Part shown: in pieces, positions 46,681 to 56,448 of the stretch
How positions within the stretch are numbered: the stretch's first letter is position 1
How the letters are laid out: each line of letters begins with the position of its first letter
Origin: UBA1715 sp964346725
Lineage (GTDB): Bacteria; Bacteroidota; Bacteroidia; Bacteroidales; UBA1715
Length of the DNA: 64,000 bases
NCBI GenBank assembly: GCA_964346725.1
Contig: CAYFVM010000008.1
Coordinates: 1-64,000, forward strand
Direction of reading: 5' to 3'
Notes under the pieces: model-generated
Seen by the model: only the letters and a program-made list of their open reading frames with translations
Databases searched by the model: none
What the model was told of the DNA's origin: nothing
Made by a program: the position numbers and the translations under genes

Positions 46681-48375
46681 TTATTCTTTATGTCCTCCAA
46701 ATGAATAAGAAAGTCCTATCAAGAAATTTGCACGTTGCGTTGGATAATTCAAATAACGATCGTTATTCAAACCCAAAATATTGTTTACGTCTGCAAATAT
46801 GCGTAGTACACTACTATAGTAATAGCTCGCTTCTAAACCTAAATCAAAGATTAAAATAGTTGCCGTATCGCCCACAGGTTCACCTTGATACAACATAAAA
46901 TAAGCTTGTGGTTGTACCGTAAGTTTTGTCTTGTTATTGTTAGGATTCAAGATAGAGAAACGAGAATACACGGTAGTCTCAAAAAGAGGCTTATACCATG
47001 GAGCTGTTTCGTTTGAAAGTTGCCACAAATAGTAATCGGCATTTACGCCCACATTTGCTTTACGCAACAAGAAACCTAAATCGCCATGAAGTTTCATCAA
47101 CGTTCCATCGTCATATACAGCGGCAAACGTTGTTGGAAATTGAGAAACGCTGCGCCAGAAATACATATCTTCAAATGCAGCAACCGAGAAATCAACATTA
47201 TACGTAATCAATTTTTTCAAACGACCATCAACACCAACACTAAAGCAAAGTTTGTTGACTGTTGGGCGAAGCATAACGCTATCGGCTGCATACGGATTTT
47301 CTGCGAGCATTTCTTTCATTGAATGCATATCAACATTGCCGAAGAATTTTGCGTATGGCACCATGTGTACTTTGGGAATGCTGTATGAGAATGCCAAATC
47401 AGGGAAAATCTTGAACATGTTTTTACTGCCAAACATTGGCGAAGCATTCACACCCACACGTAAACTCCATGCGCTTGCTCCTACTTTTGCATACGGCAAT
47501 ACACTTACAACACTTTGTGCTTTTTTAGTTAAAATAGTATCAAACTGAGGTTCAAAATTCACCAAACTTAAATCTAAATCGGCATCAAAACCAAGCGCTA
47601 TTCGTTCAAGTTTTTGAGACATTCCGCCTTTTATTGACACTAAATTCTCGATATTTTTAGGATTTGCATACGAAAAATCATACACCACATCGGTATTGTA
47701 GCAAAGTGCGTTTTCATCATTGTCGATAGAAACTATGCCACCGTTGAGCGTAATACCAAACAAACTACGACGAATGTCTTTGTTTTCGAATGTTGTATCC
47801 AATCCTCCAAACGCTACATCGGTTTCACGTCCGTAGCGCAACACATTTGAATAGTTTGGCGTAGCTGAAGCATATACTGTGAAATTATCATAGAAACGCT
47901 TCCAATAAAGTTTAACATAGTCTGTAGTGTAATGAGCAGGAACTTTTGCTTCGTCAGCAAGTTTCACTTTGCCTAGCGAACCAAAGTGATACAACTCCAC
48001 GCCAGATTGTTTCAAACGTGAACGTTCGGTCATGTAGCGAACAGAAAGCAAGCCGGTCCAGTAATTTCCCAAACCAAGCGTAGCTTCACCACGATAGAGC
48101 TCTTGCAACTTGTCGCCCTTTACGCTTACAGCTTTCAATGGAATCAAATGATAATCCGTTTTCAACGCTGTTGGTGCTACATTGTATTTTAGATTCACCT
48201 GCAAATCAAGCGTATCATACACTTTAGGATTTACCGAGATTCGTACCGCATCGGATATTTGCGGTTTATATTCTGAGTATACTTGAATGGTTTTGCTCAA
48301 CTCCGGCTCTTGAGTTTGTGCGCTCAATCCCAGCGGAAGGAAAGCCAATAGACAATAATAGAAAAAGCGTTTCAT
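46681..48375 (-). CDS. Outer-membrane beta-barrel protein, TonB-receptor-like, no plug
   Basis: The protein has 564 residues from ATG 48373-48375, which gives the best signal peptide (MKRFFYYCLLAFLPLGLSAQ). An upstream ATG at 48406-48408 overlaps the TPR gene stop (TAATG) and adds 11 residues, so coupled translation from there is possible. After a short N-terminal segment (LSKTIQVYSEYKPQISDA) comes a barrel-type pattern of alternating strands up to a C-terminal aromatic end (LIGLSYSFGGHKE). I see no TonB box or plug domain, and the length is short for a classical receptor. It is paired with the TPR protein upstream; together they could be an outer-membrane module. Substrate unknown. Confidence 0.7.
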   Translation of the reverse strand: MKRFFYYCLLAFLPLGLSAQTQEPELSKTIQVYSEYKPQISDAVRISVNPKVYDTLDLQVNLKYNVAPTALKTDYHLIPLKAVSVKGDKLQELYRGEATLGLGNYWTGLLSVRYMTERSRLKQSGVELYHFGSLGKVKLADEAKVPAHYTTDYVKLYWKRFYDNFTVYASATPNYSNVLRYGRETDVAFGGLDTTFENKDIRRSLFGITLNGGIVSIDNDENALCYNTDVVYDFSYANPKNIENLVSIKGGMSQKLERIALGFDADLDLSLVNFEPQFDTILTKKAQSVVSVLPYAKVGASAWSLRVGVNASPMFGSKNMFKIFPDLAFSYSIPKVHMVPYAKFFGNVDMHSMKEMLAENPYAADSVMLRPTVNKLCFSVGVDGRLKKLITYNVDFSVAAFEDMYFWRSVSQFPTTFAAVYDDGTLMKLHGDLGFLLRKANVGVNADYYLWQLSNETAPWYKPLFETTVYSRFSILNPNNNKTKLTVQPQAYFMLYQGEPVGDTATILIFDLGLEASYYYSSVLRIFADVNNILGLNNDRYLNYPTQRANFLIGLSYSFGGHKE

Positions 48376-48407
48376 ATTTTGTTTTATTATAATAACCTTA
48401 TAATTCA

Positions 48408-51400
48408 TTATTTAGTACCTGTATCTTCCATGTCAACCTCTACCGACTGCGATTCTTGGGCTTTTTGTGCCATTTCCAAATCGGTAATGGAATCGAGCAT
48501 ATCGTTCACCTCTACAATAATTCCATCGTCTTGTATTGTGTAGTGTTGTAACACATTTTGTAATGTATAGCGAGCCTGGAACAATTCGTTACGAGTTATG
48601 AAAATTTTAGCCCACAAAATGTATGCTTTACCAAGCCAGTATTGATGAGGCGAATTCTTTTCAAGAAAATCTATAATTTCACGTTCTGATTGATCATATT
48701 TCTTTTGGTCAAACAATAAAGAAGCTACACGATATTTTGCCATAGAACCTTCAATGGTAGCATATTCCAACGCCACGGTGCGATATTTTGCCAACGCATT
48801 GGTAGTGTCTGCCAACGAATCATAGGCAACGGCGGCTTGCATATTTGCCCAACGTTTTTCGTCTTGTGAAACTTTGTCGGTCACAATATAATTATTTGCC
48901 ACGGTAACCAATTTGCTGTATTCCTGCAACTTGCTATATGCTTCAACTTGCATTTTACGAGCAAGCAATACGTTTGCTTTCTTTTCGGCCGTTGTTTCCA
49001 ATTGAACCAAATACGGAACGGCTTGTGCATATTGATTGTAGTTCATGAAAATTTGCGAAGCAAACAACAACGAAGACTCGGTGTAATTGTTTTTTGGTTG
49101 TTGCAATACATATTCAAAATGTGGCAACGCTTCGGTTTGATAGCCGCGTTGATTCAAACAATCACCCAAATAATACTGAACATTAATTTTGAAAAATCCG
49201 TCGCCATATTTCTGCAAATAACTTTGGAACAATGGCGTTGCTTTCTCGCAATTACCATCAAAATAGAGCTCCTGAGCCACTTCAAAGCTCAATGAATCAA
49301 GTTGTGCCTCAGTAACGTTGTCGTAACCTCCTATTTGCTTCAAATACGCTGAGAACGAATCTATATCGTTTTTGCGACGATAAATATTTTGAATCATGTT
49401 CAATGCCGTTACCGATTCTTGCGAACCCGGATATTGTTCCACAATTCCTTTATATTTATTCAAGGCTTCATCAAGTTCTTGAGCATTGTACTCGATTAAC
49501 GCATATTGCAACAACGCACGTTTTACATACGAGCTTGATTTATAGTTATTTATAATATTTTTATAATTACCTATCGCTTTCTCGTTTTGTCCAACCTTCA
49601 TATATGCTTCGGCTTGTTCGTACAAGGCATCATCATAATAAGTTGAATTTTCATAGGTTTTCAAGAACGCTGCAAGTGTTTCTATCTTCTTATCCTGCTT
49701 TCCATCAAGACCGTAGCAGAACGCCTCTTGGAACAAAGAATATTCCACATCGTAGCGACCGATTTTTTCTGCCTGACCATAAAATTTAACCGCAAGCGCA
49801 AAATCTTTCATCATATAGTAGCAATCACCGGTACGAATGAGCGCATCGGTGTATATATCCGATTTTTGGTCTTTTGCAATGTCTACATATTTTCTAAACC
49901 ACATACCTGCCGAAGCATAGTCATTGTCTTCAAAATAAGTATATGCAATATTATAATGTGAACGTTCATATTCTTGCGTTCCAAATGCACCTTGCATTAT
50001 TATATAATCTTTGAACAATTTTTGTGCGTCATCGTACTTCTGTAGTTTGTAATTCGACTCAGCCTTCCAATACGTGCAATATGAATTGATAACACGGTCA
50101 TATATACCATATTCCATTGATTTACTGAACATTACAATAGCCGTATTGTAGTCAAGATTGTTGAACAATTCCAATCCACGATAATAGGCAATTTGTTGGT
50201 ACGCCATTTTTAAATCGCTGGACAATTCGGTGATGCTTTCGAGCGATTTGAGCGCTTCGCCGTAATTTTTCGACGACATGAATATTTTCACCATCAAACT
50301 ATTCGCTTGATCTTTATATTTTGACTTCGGATACAATTCCATAAAGTTTTGCATCGCTTTGATTGCCTCGTTAAACGGAGCAAATGAAAGTTCATAGGTC
50401 AATTTAGCATAAGAAAACAATGCATCTTCCTTGATTCCGGGGAACACCGAATATTGTGAGCACGCATAGAACACATTGCGCGCTTTTTCTTTTTCGTTTA
50501 ACTTCAAATAGCAATCAGCCATGTGATAGTAGGCATTTTGTGCAATTGTATCGTTTTCAGAGGTCACTTGTTGGAACTTATCAACCGCTTTTTGGTATTC
50601 ACCTAAACGATAATATAATTGCCCCATTTCGTAATATTCAACCTTACTCGGTGCCGACGACGAAGCAAAATATTTCTCGTAATATGGCAATGCATTTTTA
50701 TACTGCATAGTTTTGTAGTAGGCTCCCGCAAGTACGCGATAGACATCGCCCAAATATTTAGGATTTATGGTTGTTTCTACTTTTCGTCCATACTGAATCA
50801 ATTTATCGTATTCGCCGTTCAAATAATATATTTGGCAGACATATGGTGCCACAACTGGCGAAAACATTGAAGAATCAGATAATTTTTCAAAGCCTTTCAT
50901 TGCTTCAGCATAATTGCCATCAACATATTCCATATACGAATAATAGAACAATGCATTTTCTGAATATGGAGAATTTACAGCATCTTTTACTTCACGGAAC
51001 AAGGGTTTTGCTAATTCGTAATAATCCGATTTCTTTGCATATTTAGAAGTGTCAGAATTATTTTTCGAGGTCGTTTGCAACTCATTTATTTTGTAATACG
51101 AATATGCTTCTTTGTAAAAGTATTCCGTTACCTCAAGATTCGTAAATCGTTGCATGTCAACCATTTTGTAATACTTCAATGCATCAGTATATTGCTCTTC
51201 GTGAAATAAATAATTAGCTAACTCAAAATATGCACGAAATATTCTTGGATATTCCGGATTGTTATTGATAAACTTGGTCATTGCTAACGGCCCGTCAGGG
51301 TTGAACAAACGCAACGCACAAACAGCTGCATAATACTCTGCATCAATTTGTTGCTCACGCAAATAATTGCCTGCCGATAGCGAAACAACCTTAAAATGTT

Positions 51401-51542
51401 GTTGTGCTGCGCTATACTTTTGATTTTCAAACAAATCAACCGCAATAGCATACTCATTCACCTTCAACGTTGTTTTTTGCGCCGAAGCCAGTATACAACT
51501 GCCCAACATGAAGATACAGAAAGACACCTTAAACTTATTCAT
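48408..51542 (-). CDS. Long TPR-repeat protein, secreted to the periplasm
   Basis: The protein has 1044 residues. A signal peptide (MNKFKVSFCIFMLGSCILASAQ; the Cys is not in a convincing lipobox) precedes an almost continuous array of tetratricopeptide-type helices, about 20 or more (for example YEMGQLYYRLGEYQKAVDKF, EDALFSYAKLTYELSF, RSHYNIAYTYFEDNDYASAG, YDDALYEQAEAYMKVGQNEK, KRALLQYALIEYNAQELDEA), and ends with an acidic tail. Such proteins are protein-binding scaffolds; the pairing with an outer-membrane barrel suggests envelope assembly. First of a four-gene minus-strand operon (TPR, barrel, rlmH, LiaF-like). Confidence 0.85.
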   Translation of the reverse strand: MNKFKVSFCIFMLGSCILASAQKTTLKVNEYAIAVDLFENQKYSAAQQHFKVVSLSAGNYLREQQIDAEYYAAVCALRLFNPDGPLAMTKFINNNPEYPRIFRAYFELANYLFHEEQYTDALKYYKMVDMQRFTNLEVTEYFYKEAYSYYKINELQTTSKNNSDTSKYAKKSDYYELAKPLFREVKDAVNSPYSENALFYYSYMEYVDGNYAEAMKGFEKLSDSSMFSPVVAPYVCQIYYLNGEYDKLIQYGRKVETTINPKYLGDVYRVLAGAYYKTMQYKNALPYYEKYFASSSAPSKVEYYEMGQLYYRLGEYQKAVDKFQQVTSENDTIAQNAYYHMADCYLKLNEKEKARNVFYACSQYSVFPGIKEDALFSYAKLTYELSFAPFNEAIKAMQNFMELYPKSKYKDQANSLMVKIFMSSKNYGEALKSLESITELSSDLKMAYQQIAYYRGLELFNNLDYNTAIVMFSKSMEYGIYDRVINSYCTYWKAESNYKLQKYDDAQKLFKDYIIMQGAFGTQEYERSHYNIAYTYFEDNDYASAGMWFRKYVDIAKDQKSDIYTDALIRTGDCYYMMKDFALAVKFYGQAEKIGRYDVEYSLFQEAFCYGLDGKQDKKIETLAAFLKTYENSTYYDDALYEQAEAYMKVGQNEKAIGNYKNIINNYKSSSYVKRALLQYALIEYNAQELDEALNKYKGIVEQYPGSQESVTALNMIQNIYRRKNDIDSFSAYLKQIGGYDNVTEAQLDSLSFEVAQELYFDGNCEKATPLFQSYLQKYGDGFFKINVQYYLGDCLNQRGYQTEALPHFEYVLQQPKNNYTESSLLFASQIFMNYNQYAQAVPYLVQLETTAEKKANVLLARKMQVEAYSKLQEYSKLVTVANNYIVTDKVSQDEKRWANMQAAVAYDSLADTTNALAKYRTVALEYATIEGSMAKYRVASLLFDQKKYDQSEREIIDFLEKNSPHQYWLGKAYILWAKIFITRNELFQARYTLQNVLQHYTIQDDGIIVEVNDMLDSITDLEMAQKAQESQSVEVDMEDTGTK

Positions 51543-51650
51543 AATTATACCCTTTAACGCACAAAAATGAATAATTTTTCTTCATATTTTATAAGGTCGA
51601 CACGTAAGTTTTCAAAAACTTATAAACCTTCAAAAACCGAAATTTTTAGA

Positions 51651-51679
51651 TTGACGCAAACGAGAAAATTACTACATTG
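51651..51679 (+). promoter_or_regulatory. Promoter for the DUF389 gene
   Basis: TTG (51651-51653), 19 nt, then TACATTG (51673-51679). It overlaps a TTG that could be mistaken for a start codon, which favours the ATG at 51701 as the true start. Confidence 0.5.
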
Positions 51680-51700
51680 CATAATCTAATTATGATATAT

Positions 51701-53068
51701 ATGTTGAAACCAGATTTTTCTAGAATATCTAGTTATTTTTCAAACCTAATCAATCTTGCACAAGATTGCGATGCCGATGCAACTATTCGCAATATATCAG
51801 ACAGTAGCGAATTCAAAGGACTCAATGTTTGGATCTTAGTATTTGCAATTTTTCTTGCTTCCATAGGGCTAAATGTAAACTCTACAGCTGTGATTATTGG
51901 CGCCATGCTTGTATCTCCTCTCATGGGGCCTATTATGGGCGTAGGGCTAGCTATTGGAATAAACGACTTGAATTTGCTCAAAAAGTCATTAAAAAACTTA
52001 CTTATCATGGCTAATATTAGTTTAATAGTATCAAGCATATACTTCTTTTTTACACCTCTTAGTGATGCTCAATCTGAACTGTTAGCAAGAACTCGACCTA
52101 CAATTTTTGATGTACTTATAGCTATTTTCGGTGGTTTCGCAGGTATCGTAGCATCATCACGCACAGAAGAAAAAACGACCGTCGTTTCGGGAGTTGCCAT
52201 AGCTACAGCGTTGATGCCTCCTCTCTGTACTGCGGGATATGGATTAGGAACCGGACAATTTACGTATTTCTGGGGAGCATTTTATCTCTTCTTTATCAAC
52301 TCTTTCTTCATTGCGCTCGCAACGTTCATTATTGTTAAATACCTCAAATTCCCTGAGAAAGAATATGTTGACAACAAACGACGTAAAAATGTTCGTCACT
52401 CTATTGCTATCTTCTCTTTAATTGTAATTATCCCAAGTATTTTTATCGCCCTCAACGTTGTAAAAGAAACTGCATTTAATTCATCTTCAATTAAATACAT
52501 CGCCGACATTGAACAAAGTGAGAATTTCCCTGATGTTCAAATCATTAAAAGTTCTAGAGACTTCAAAGAAAAACGAATTGAAATCGCATTTGTAGGCAAA
52601 CCACTTTCCGACGATCAAATGCAATATCTCCAATCGCACCTACACGAATGCAATCTTGGTGATGTTGATTTACAGATAAAACAAGCCGGTGCACAAACAT
52701 TTGACCTAAATAGACAACCACAACTGATACAAGACTTGTTTGACAAAAAAGACCATGAACTAGCAAGAAAAGACTCTATAATAAACGACAAAGACCAACA
52801 AATAAATCATTTACAGACACTTACGAAAATAAACAAATCAGATGTTGCAAAAGAACTACAAACACTCTATCCTGAAATACAGAAATTCACAATTGGAGAA
52901 ATAAATCAGTACAGTGGAAATACGATCGATTCTATTGAAAAACAATCAGTTATGACAATTTATTGGACTAAACATCCAAGTCATACAACAACAGAGAATC
53001 TTACAAAATGGATAAAAATTCGCATACAAGACTCTACGCTTAAAATTGAGAATAAAATTTTAGATTAA
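51701..53068 (+). CDS. DUF389/TIGR00341 membrane protein
   Basis: The protein has 455 residues from ATG 51701; a TTG at 51677 lies in the promoter and an ATG at 51692 is also possible. The family core is a set of about six helices with the conserved IIGAMLVSPLMGPIMGVG, RTRPTIFDVLIAIFGGFAGI and GVAIATALMPPLCTAGYG. After the membrane part (to about residue 255) a soluble C-terminal half follows, with a BON-like stretch, then a charged coiled-coil (KDHELARKDSIINDKDQQ) and a final beta segment. Transport or signalling is suspected for the family but not proven. Confidence 0.85.
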   Translation: MLKPDFSRISSYFSNLINLAQDCDADATIRNISDSSEFKGLNVWILVFAIFLASIGLNVNSTAVIIGAMLVSPLMGPIMGVGLAIGINDLNLLKKSLKNLLIMANISLIVSSIYFFFTPLSDAQSELLARTRPTIFDVLIAIFGGFAGIVASSRTEEKTTVVSGVAIATALMPPLCTAGYGLGTGQFTYFWGAFYLFFINSFFIALATFIIVKYLKFPEKEYVDNKRRKNVRHSIAIFSLIVIIPSIFIALNVVKETAFNSSSIKYIADIEQSENFPDVQIIKSSRDFKEKRIEIAFVGKPLSDDQMQYLQSHLHECNLGDVDLQIKQAGAQTFDLNRQPQLIQDLFDKKDHELARKDSIINDKDQQINHLQTLTKINKSDVAKELQTLYPEIQKFTIGEINQYSGNTIDSIEKQSVMTIYWTKHPSHTTTENLTKWIKIRIQDSTLKIENKILD

Positions 53069-53287
53069 TTGCAAAAACACCAGACTATTTAAGCTATCTA
53101 GAAATTCTCAAACATATAGGAACAACACAACATTTCCTGATTAAAATTCATAATCAAAGACTCTACTGTATTCATATCAATCTGATATACAAAAACATAA
53201 TCGGTTGAAAACTCGTTATAAAAGAATTGTTTTGTTGCTTATAACTATAAACAAAACAAATAATTTTGCATACAAATATTAGTAAAC

Positions 53288-54676
53288 ATGAAAAGACTAA
53301 TTCTTGCCCTCGTCGGTATGATTATAGCTACCGGCCTCTATGCACAAAACGAATTTAAAATTTACGGAACAATAAAAGCGTCAAATGGTCCGGCGCAAGG
53401 TGTTACTATCAAAGTAACCCAACGAGGATACAAATTTCGCGAAGTACAAACAGATGAAAGAGGTAAATATGAAGTGTATCTTCCCTATGGTAAAAATTAT
53501 GTGCTAACATATTCATTAGATGGTTTTCAGACAATGACATTTGAAGCAATGCTAGAACTTCCTTCAAATGCTCCGCAATGTTGTTACAGACCATTAGAAG
53601 TTTCATATCACGTATTCAATCCTGAAGAAAAATACAAGAAACTTTTTGAAAAAACATTTCATGTAATTGCATACGAAAAACAATACAAAGGCTTCAACTA
53701 CAGCTTGGATATAGACTATATGATTCAACAACGCATAGTAAACACAGAATTGTTTGCTCAGCAACTTCAAATAGCCCAAAACGGTGCAGAAAGCAACAAA
53801 GACTCGATTAAAGCCGAAAAACGCTACATGGCGCTTATCAATCAAGGAACTGTATATTATGAAAAAACACAGTTTTACGCAGCACGGAAATTCTTTACCG
53901 AGGCAAGCAAACTTAAACCACAACGTCTCTATTCATACTATAAATTGGAAGACATTAAAACCGAATTGGAACGCTTTGAAACCAAAGCTGAATTACTTGG
54001 CATCAATTTGGATTCTTTAATAGCACAAGAATTAGCAAAAGTTGAAGAAACAGATGAAGGTCCAAAAACCTATCCTGCATACGTACCTCTAACCGACCAG
54101 CAAGTTGATGAAATTTTCCGTTCAGAATTGCAAAAACAGGTATACGCATCAAGTTCAAACGTTGCTGAAGGCAACCGCACAATGCGTTTAATGGATGAAT
54201 TCTTTGGCGAAGAAACAAGACGCAATACTCCAATGATTGCACAAGAAACACCGAAGAAAAAGGACAAAAAGAAGAAAGAAGAAAACATAGAACCGGTTGT
54301 TGTTGAAGAAAAACCAATAGAAGTTGCTTCTAAACCAATTGAATTGTCCAAAAAACCGAAACCCAAAACTACGGCAAAAGAAACGCCAACCAAGAAAGTT
54401 GTGGATTTTGCGACATATCAAGACTCTCTTATGTATAAATATCCACAAGAACGCACCATAGAAATTACACAAGATGCGCACAAGAAAACCACTCGTGTAT
54501 TTATGAACAATGGACAATTTGTAGAAATATACACCATGGTTGAGCACTCTTGGGGAGCAACATATTATTTCTTAGAAGAATATCCTACAGGAACAACGAG
54601 CATTGGATATGCAGCCTTTGTAAATAAGACTAAACTCACCGATTTAAATAATATCCAAGCTACCCCTAGTAAATAA
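53288..54676 (+). CDS. Secreted protein with carboxypeptidase-regulatory-like domain
   Basis: The protein has 462 residues. A signal peptide (ending GLYAQ) is followed by a carboxypeptidase-regulatory-like Ig domain (KIYGTIKASNGPAQGVTIKV, DERGKYEVYLPYGKNYVL, about 22-90), then a helical region with a TPR-like unit (YYEKTQFYAARKFFTEASKL, about 180-215), a Lys/Glu/Pro-rich low-complexity spacer (about 315-370, KKKDKKKKEEN and TKK runs), and a C-terminal beta segment (TTRVFMNNGQFVEIYTMVEH). No sorting domain is visible. Role unknown, probably periplasmic. Confidence 0.75.
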   Translation: MKRLILALVGMIIATGLYAQNEFKIYGTIKASNGPAQGVTIKVTQRGYKFREVQTDERGKYEVYLPYGKNYVLTYSLDGFQTMTFEAMLELPSNAPQCCYRPLEVSYHVFNPEEKYKKLFEKTFHVIAYEKQYKGFNYSLDIDYMIQQRIVNTELFAQQLQIAQNGAESNKDSIKAEKRYMALINQGTVYYEKTQFYAARKFFTEASKLKPQRLYSYYKLEDIKTELERFETKAELLGINLDSLIAQELAKVEETDEGPKTYPAYVPLTDQQVDEIFRSELQKQVYASSSNVAEGNRTMRLMDEFFGEETRRNTPMIAQETPKKKDKKKKEENIEPVVVEEKPIEVASKPIELSKKPKPKTTAKETPTKKVVDFATYQDSLMYKYPQERTIEITQDAHKKTTRVFMNNGQFVEIYTMVEHSWGATYYFLEEYPTGTTSIGYAAFVNKTKLTDLNNIQATPSK

Positions 54677-54697
54677 TTTTTTTTTCATAACGATGGG

Positions 54698-54730
54698 AAC
54701 GACACTGAAAAAATCAGTGTCGTTTTTTTT
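54698..54730 (+). terminator. Strong hairpin terminator before the sigma factor gene
   Basis: A perfect 11-bp stem (AACGACACTGA 54698-54708 with TCAGTGTCGTT 54714-54724, A5 loop) followed by T8. It separates the sigma/anti-sigma locus from the upstream gene. Confidence 0.88.
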
Positions 54731-54775
54731 GTTTCAAATTTATTAGTAATTTCACCGCTGTTTTTTATTGCAAAA

Positions 54776-55321
54776 ATGGATAGTAATCAAACAAATCAGA
54801 GATCTGAGAAAGAATGGAATATTTTATTCCATTCCATTTATTGCAAATACTATAAAAAACTTTGCGTATTCGCAACATCAATCATATACGACGAAGACGA
54901 AGCCGAAGAAATAGTACAACGAGTAATCTTCAAGCTTTGGGAACAACGAGACAATTACGACACAATTGCCAATGTTCAATCCTATTTATTTCGTTCCGTA
55001 AAAAACCATTGTCTCAATGCCATTTCTCACGCAAAAATTGAAGAACGATATCGCACGGAATCATGGATAGAATTAAAAAATATGGAAATTAAAGCTCTTG
55101 AAGATAATTATCAAGAAGAAAAAGAAGCTAGTCTCCGTAAAGCCATTGAAGACCTACCAGAGCGCTGTCAGAATGTGCTTAAAATGAGTAAATATGAAGG
55201 TTTAAAGAACAAAGAGATTGCCGAACAACTGAATATTTCAGTAAAAGCAGTAGAAGCCAATATTACTCGTGCTTTTTCAATTTTACGAAAAACCTTATTA
55301 GGCAAAGATTACGACGAATAA
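54776..55321 (+). CDS. ECF RNA polymerase sigma factor (Bacteroidota type)
   Basis: The protein has 181 residues. Sigma region 2 (YCKYYKKLCVFATSIIYDED, VIFKLWEQRDNY, about 22-75) and region 4 (LPERCQNVLKMSKYEGLKNKEIAEQLN, then SVKAVEANITRAF, about 125-170) are both clear. It should direct transcription of a small set of genes under control of the anti-sigma factor encoded next. It is the first gene after a strong terminator, and the FecR-type gene follows 110 bp downstream. Confidence 0.94.
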   Translation: MDSNQTNQRSEKEWNILFHSIYCKYYKKLCVFATSIIYDEDEAEEIVQRVIFKLWEQRDNYDTIANVQSYLFRSVKNHCLNAISHAKIEERYRTESWIELKNMEIKALEDNYQEEKEASLRKAIEDLPERCQNVLKMSKYEGLKNKEIAEQLNISVKAVEANITRAFSILRKTLLGKDYDE

Positions 55322-55431
55322 ACAATTCACCAAAATCAATAACGAACAACAATTTGTCATATTTTGTTAATATTTTAAAAAACAATGTAGGGAATTTAAA
55401 ACCCTAATTGTCATTATTTTGTAAATAAAAA

Positions 55432-56379
55432 ATGAATCTAATGGACGCAAACAAATATATAGAAGCATACCTAATGGGAAATGCAACAAATGAAGAGCTT
55501 AAGGAGCTTCATGGTTGGATTGCTCAAGATGATGCGCATAAGCAAGAATTTGCTGATGCTTGTCGCTTATGGTATTCGCTTCAATCCTCTAAATACAATT
55601 CAGACAAAGCATTTGAACAATTCACACAAAAAACATTGCACAAAAGCAAAACAATCTCCGTTTCATTCTGGAAACGCGTTTCTGCAGTTGCTGCCGTTGT
55701 TGTTCTTGCAATTGGAAGCTTTGCTTTATTCAATCTTCTACAACCAGATTCTATTACGGTTACAAATAATCAACTTGCAACCAAAACGGTTTCTTTGCCT
55801 GATGGTTCTAAAATTTATTTGCGTAACGGAGCATCAATTACCTATCCGGAGTCATTTAAGAAGAATAAAAGAGTGGTATCAACTTCTGGCGATTTATTTT
55901 GCGAGATATTTCACAATGAATCAGCTCCATTTACGCTAAAAAACGACAAAATTGAGGTTAAAGTTCTTGGTACTTCATTTCAAGTTAATAATGGGGATGA
56001 CGCATTCGTTGTAGTTGAAACAGGGGAAGTACAAGTTTCTACTGAAAATCAATCGGTTACTATTACCAAAGGAGAACGTGCAGACCTTAAAGACAATCGG
56101 TTAGAAACATCAAAAAATACCGATATTAACTTCTTCTCGTGGAAAACCGGTATCCTACAATTTCAAAACATTAATCTTCAAGATGTATTCAATGACTTGT
56201 CACGCCACTACAATCGCACATTCATGACAGACAAGAAGAACAGCAAAAACTTGAACACCTTCAAATTGACAGGTACATACAAAGACTTGACATTAGAAGA
56301 AACCCTTCATTTGATTGAGATAGCAATTCCAGCTTTTCACTATGAAATAGATGGAACTAGAGTTAGCGTTTTTGAATAA
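55432..56379 (+). CDS. FecR-family anti-sigma factor with DUF4974
   Basis: The protein has 315 residues (a second ATG at 55441 is also usable). The N-terminal cytoplasmic part (about 1-75) should hold the sigma factor. One transmembrane helix (VSAVAAVVVLAIGSFALFNL, about 80-100) is followed by the periplasmic FecR domain (LPDGSKIYLRNGASITYPESF, VLGTSFQVN, VVVETGEVQVST) and a C-terminal DUF4974 (FQNINLQDVFNDLSRHYNR, LEETLHLIEIAIPAFHYE). It normally receives a signal from an STN domain of an outer-membrane receptor. Here the gene after it also starts with an STN domain. Confidence 0.94.
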   Translation: MNLMDANKYIEAYLMGNATNEELKELHGWIAQDDAHKQEFADACRLWYSLQSSKYNSDKAFEQFTQKTLHKSKTISVSFWKRVSAVAAVVVLAIGSFALFNLLQPDSITVTNNQLATKTVSLPDGSKIYLRNGASITYPESFKKNKRVVSTSGDLFCEIFHNESAPFTLKNDKIEVKVLGTSFQVNNGDDAFVVVETGEVQVSTENQSVTITKGERADLKDNRLETSKNTDINFFSWKTGILQFQNINLQDVFNDLSRHYNRTFMTDKKNSKNLNTFKLTGTYKDLTLEETLHLIEIAIPAFHYEIDGTRVSVFE

Positions 56380-56448
56380 AAATTGTAGAAAGCAACTCCT
56401 TTTCTCATGCATTTTCGTACATTGTGACGAATTTGATTTTTACGTAAA

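Noticed and set aside
51677..51700. TTG start of the DUF389 gene at 51677
   Set aside because: That TTG lies in the -7 box of the likely promoter; ATG 51701 is better.
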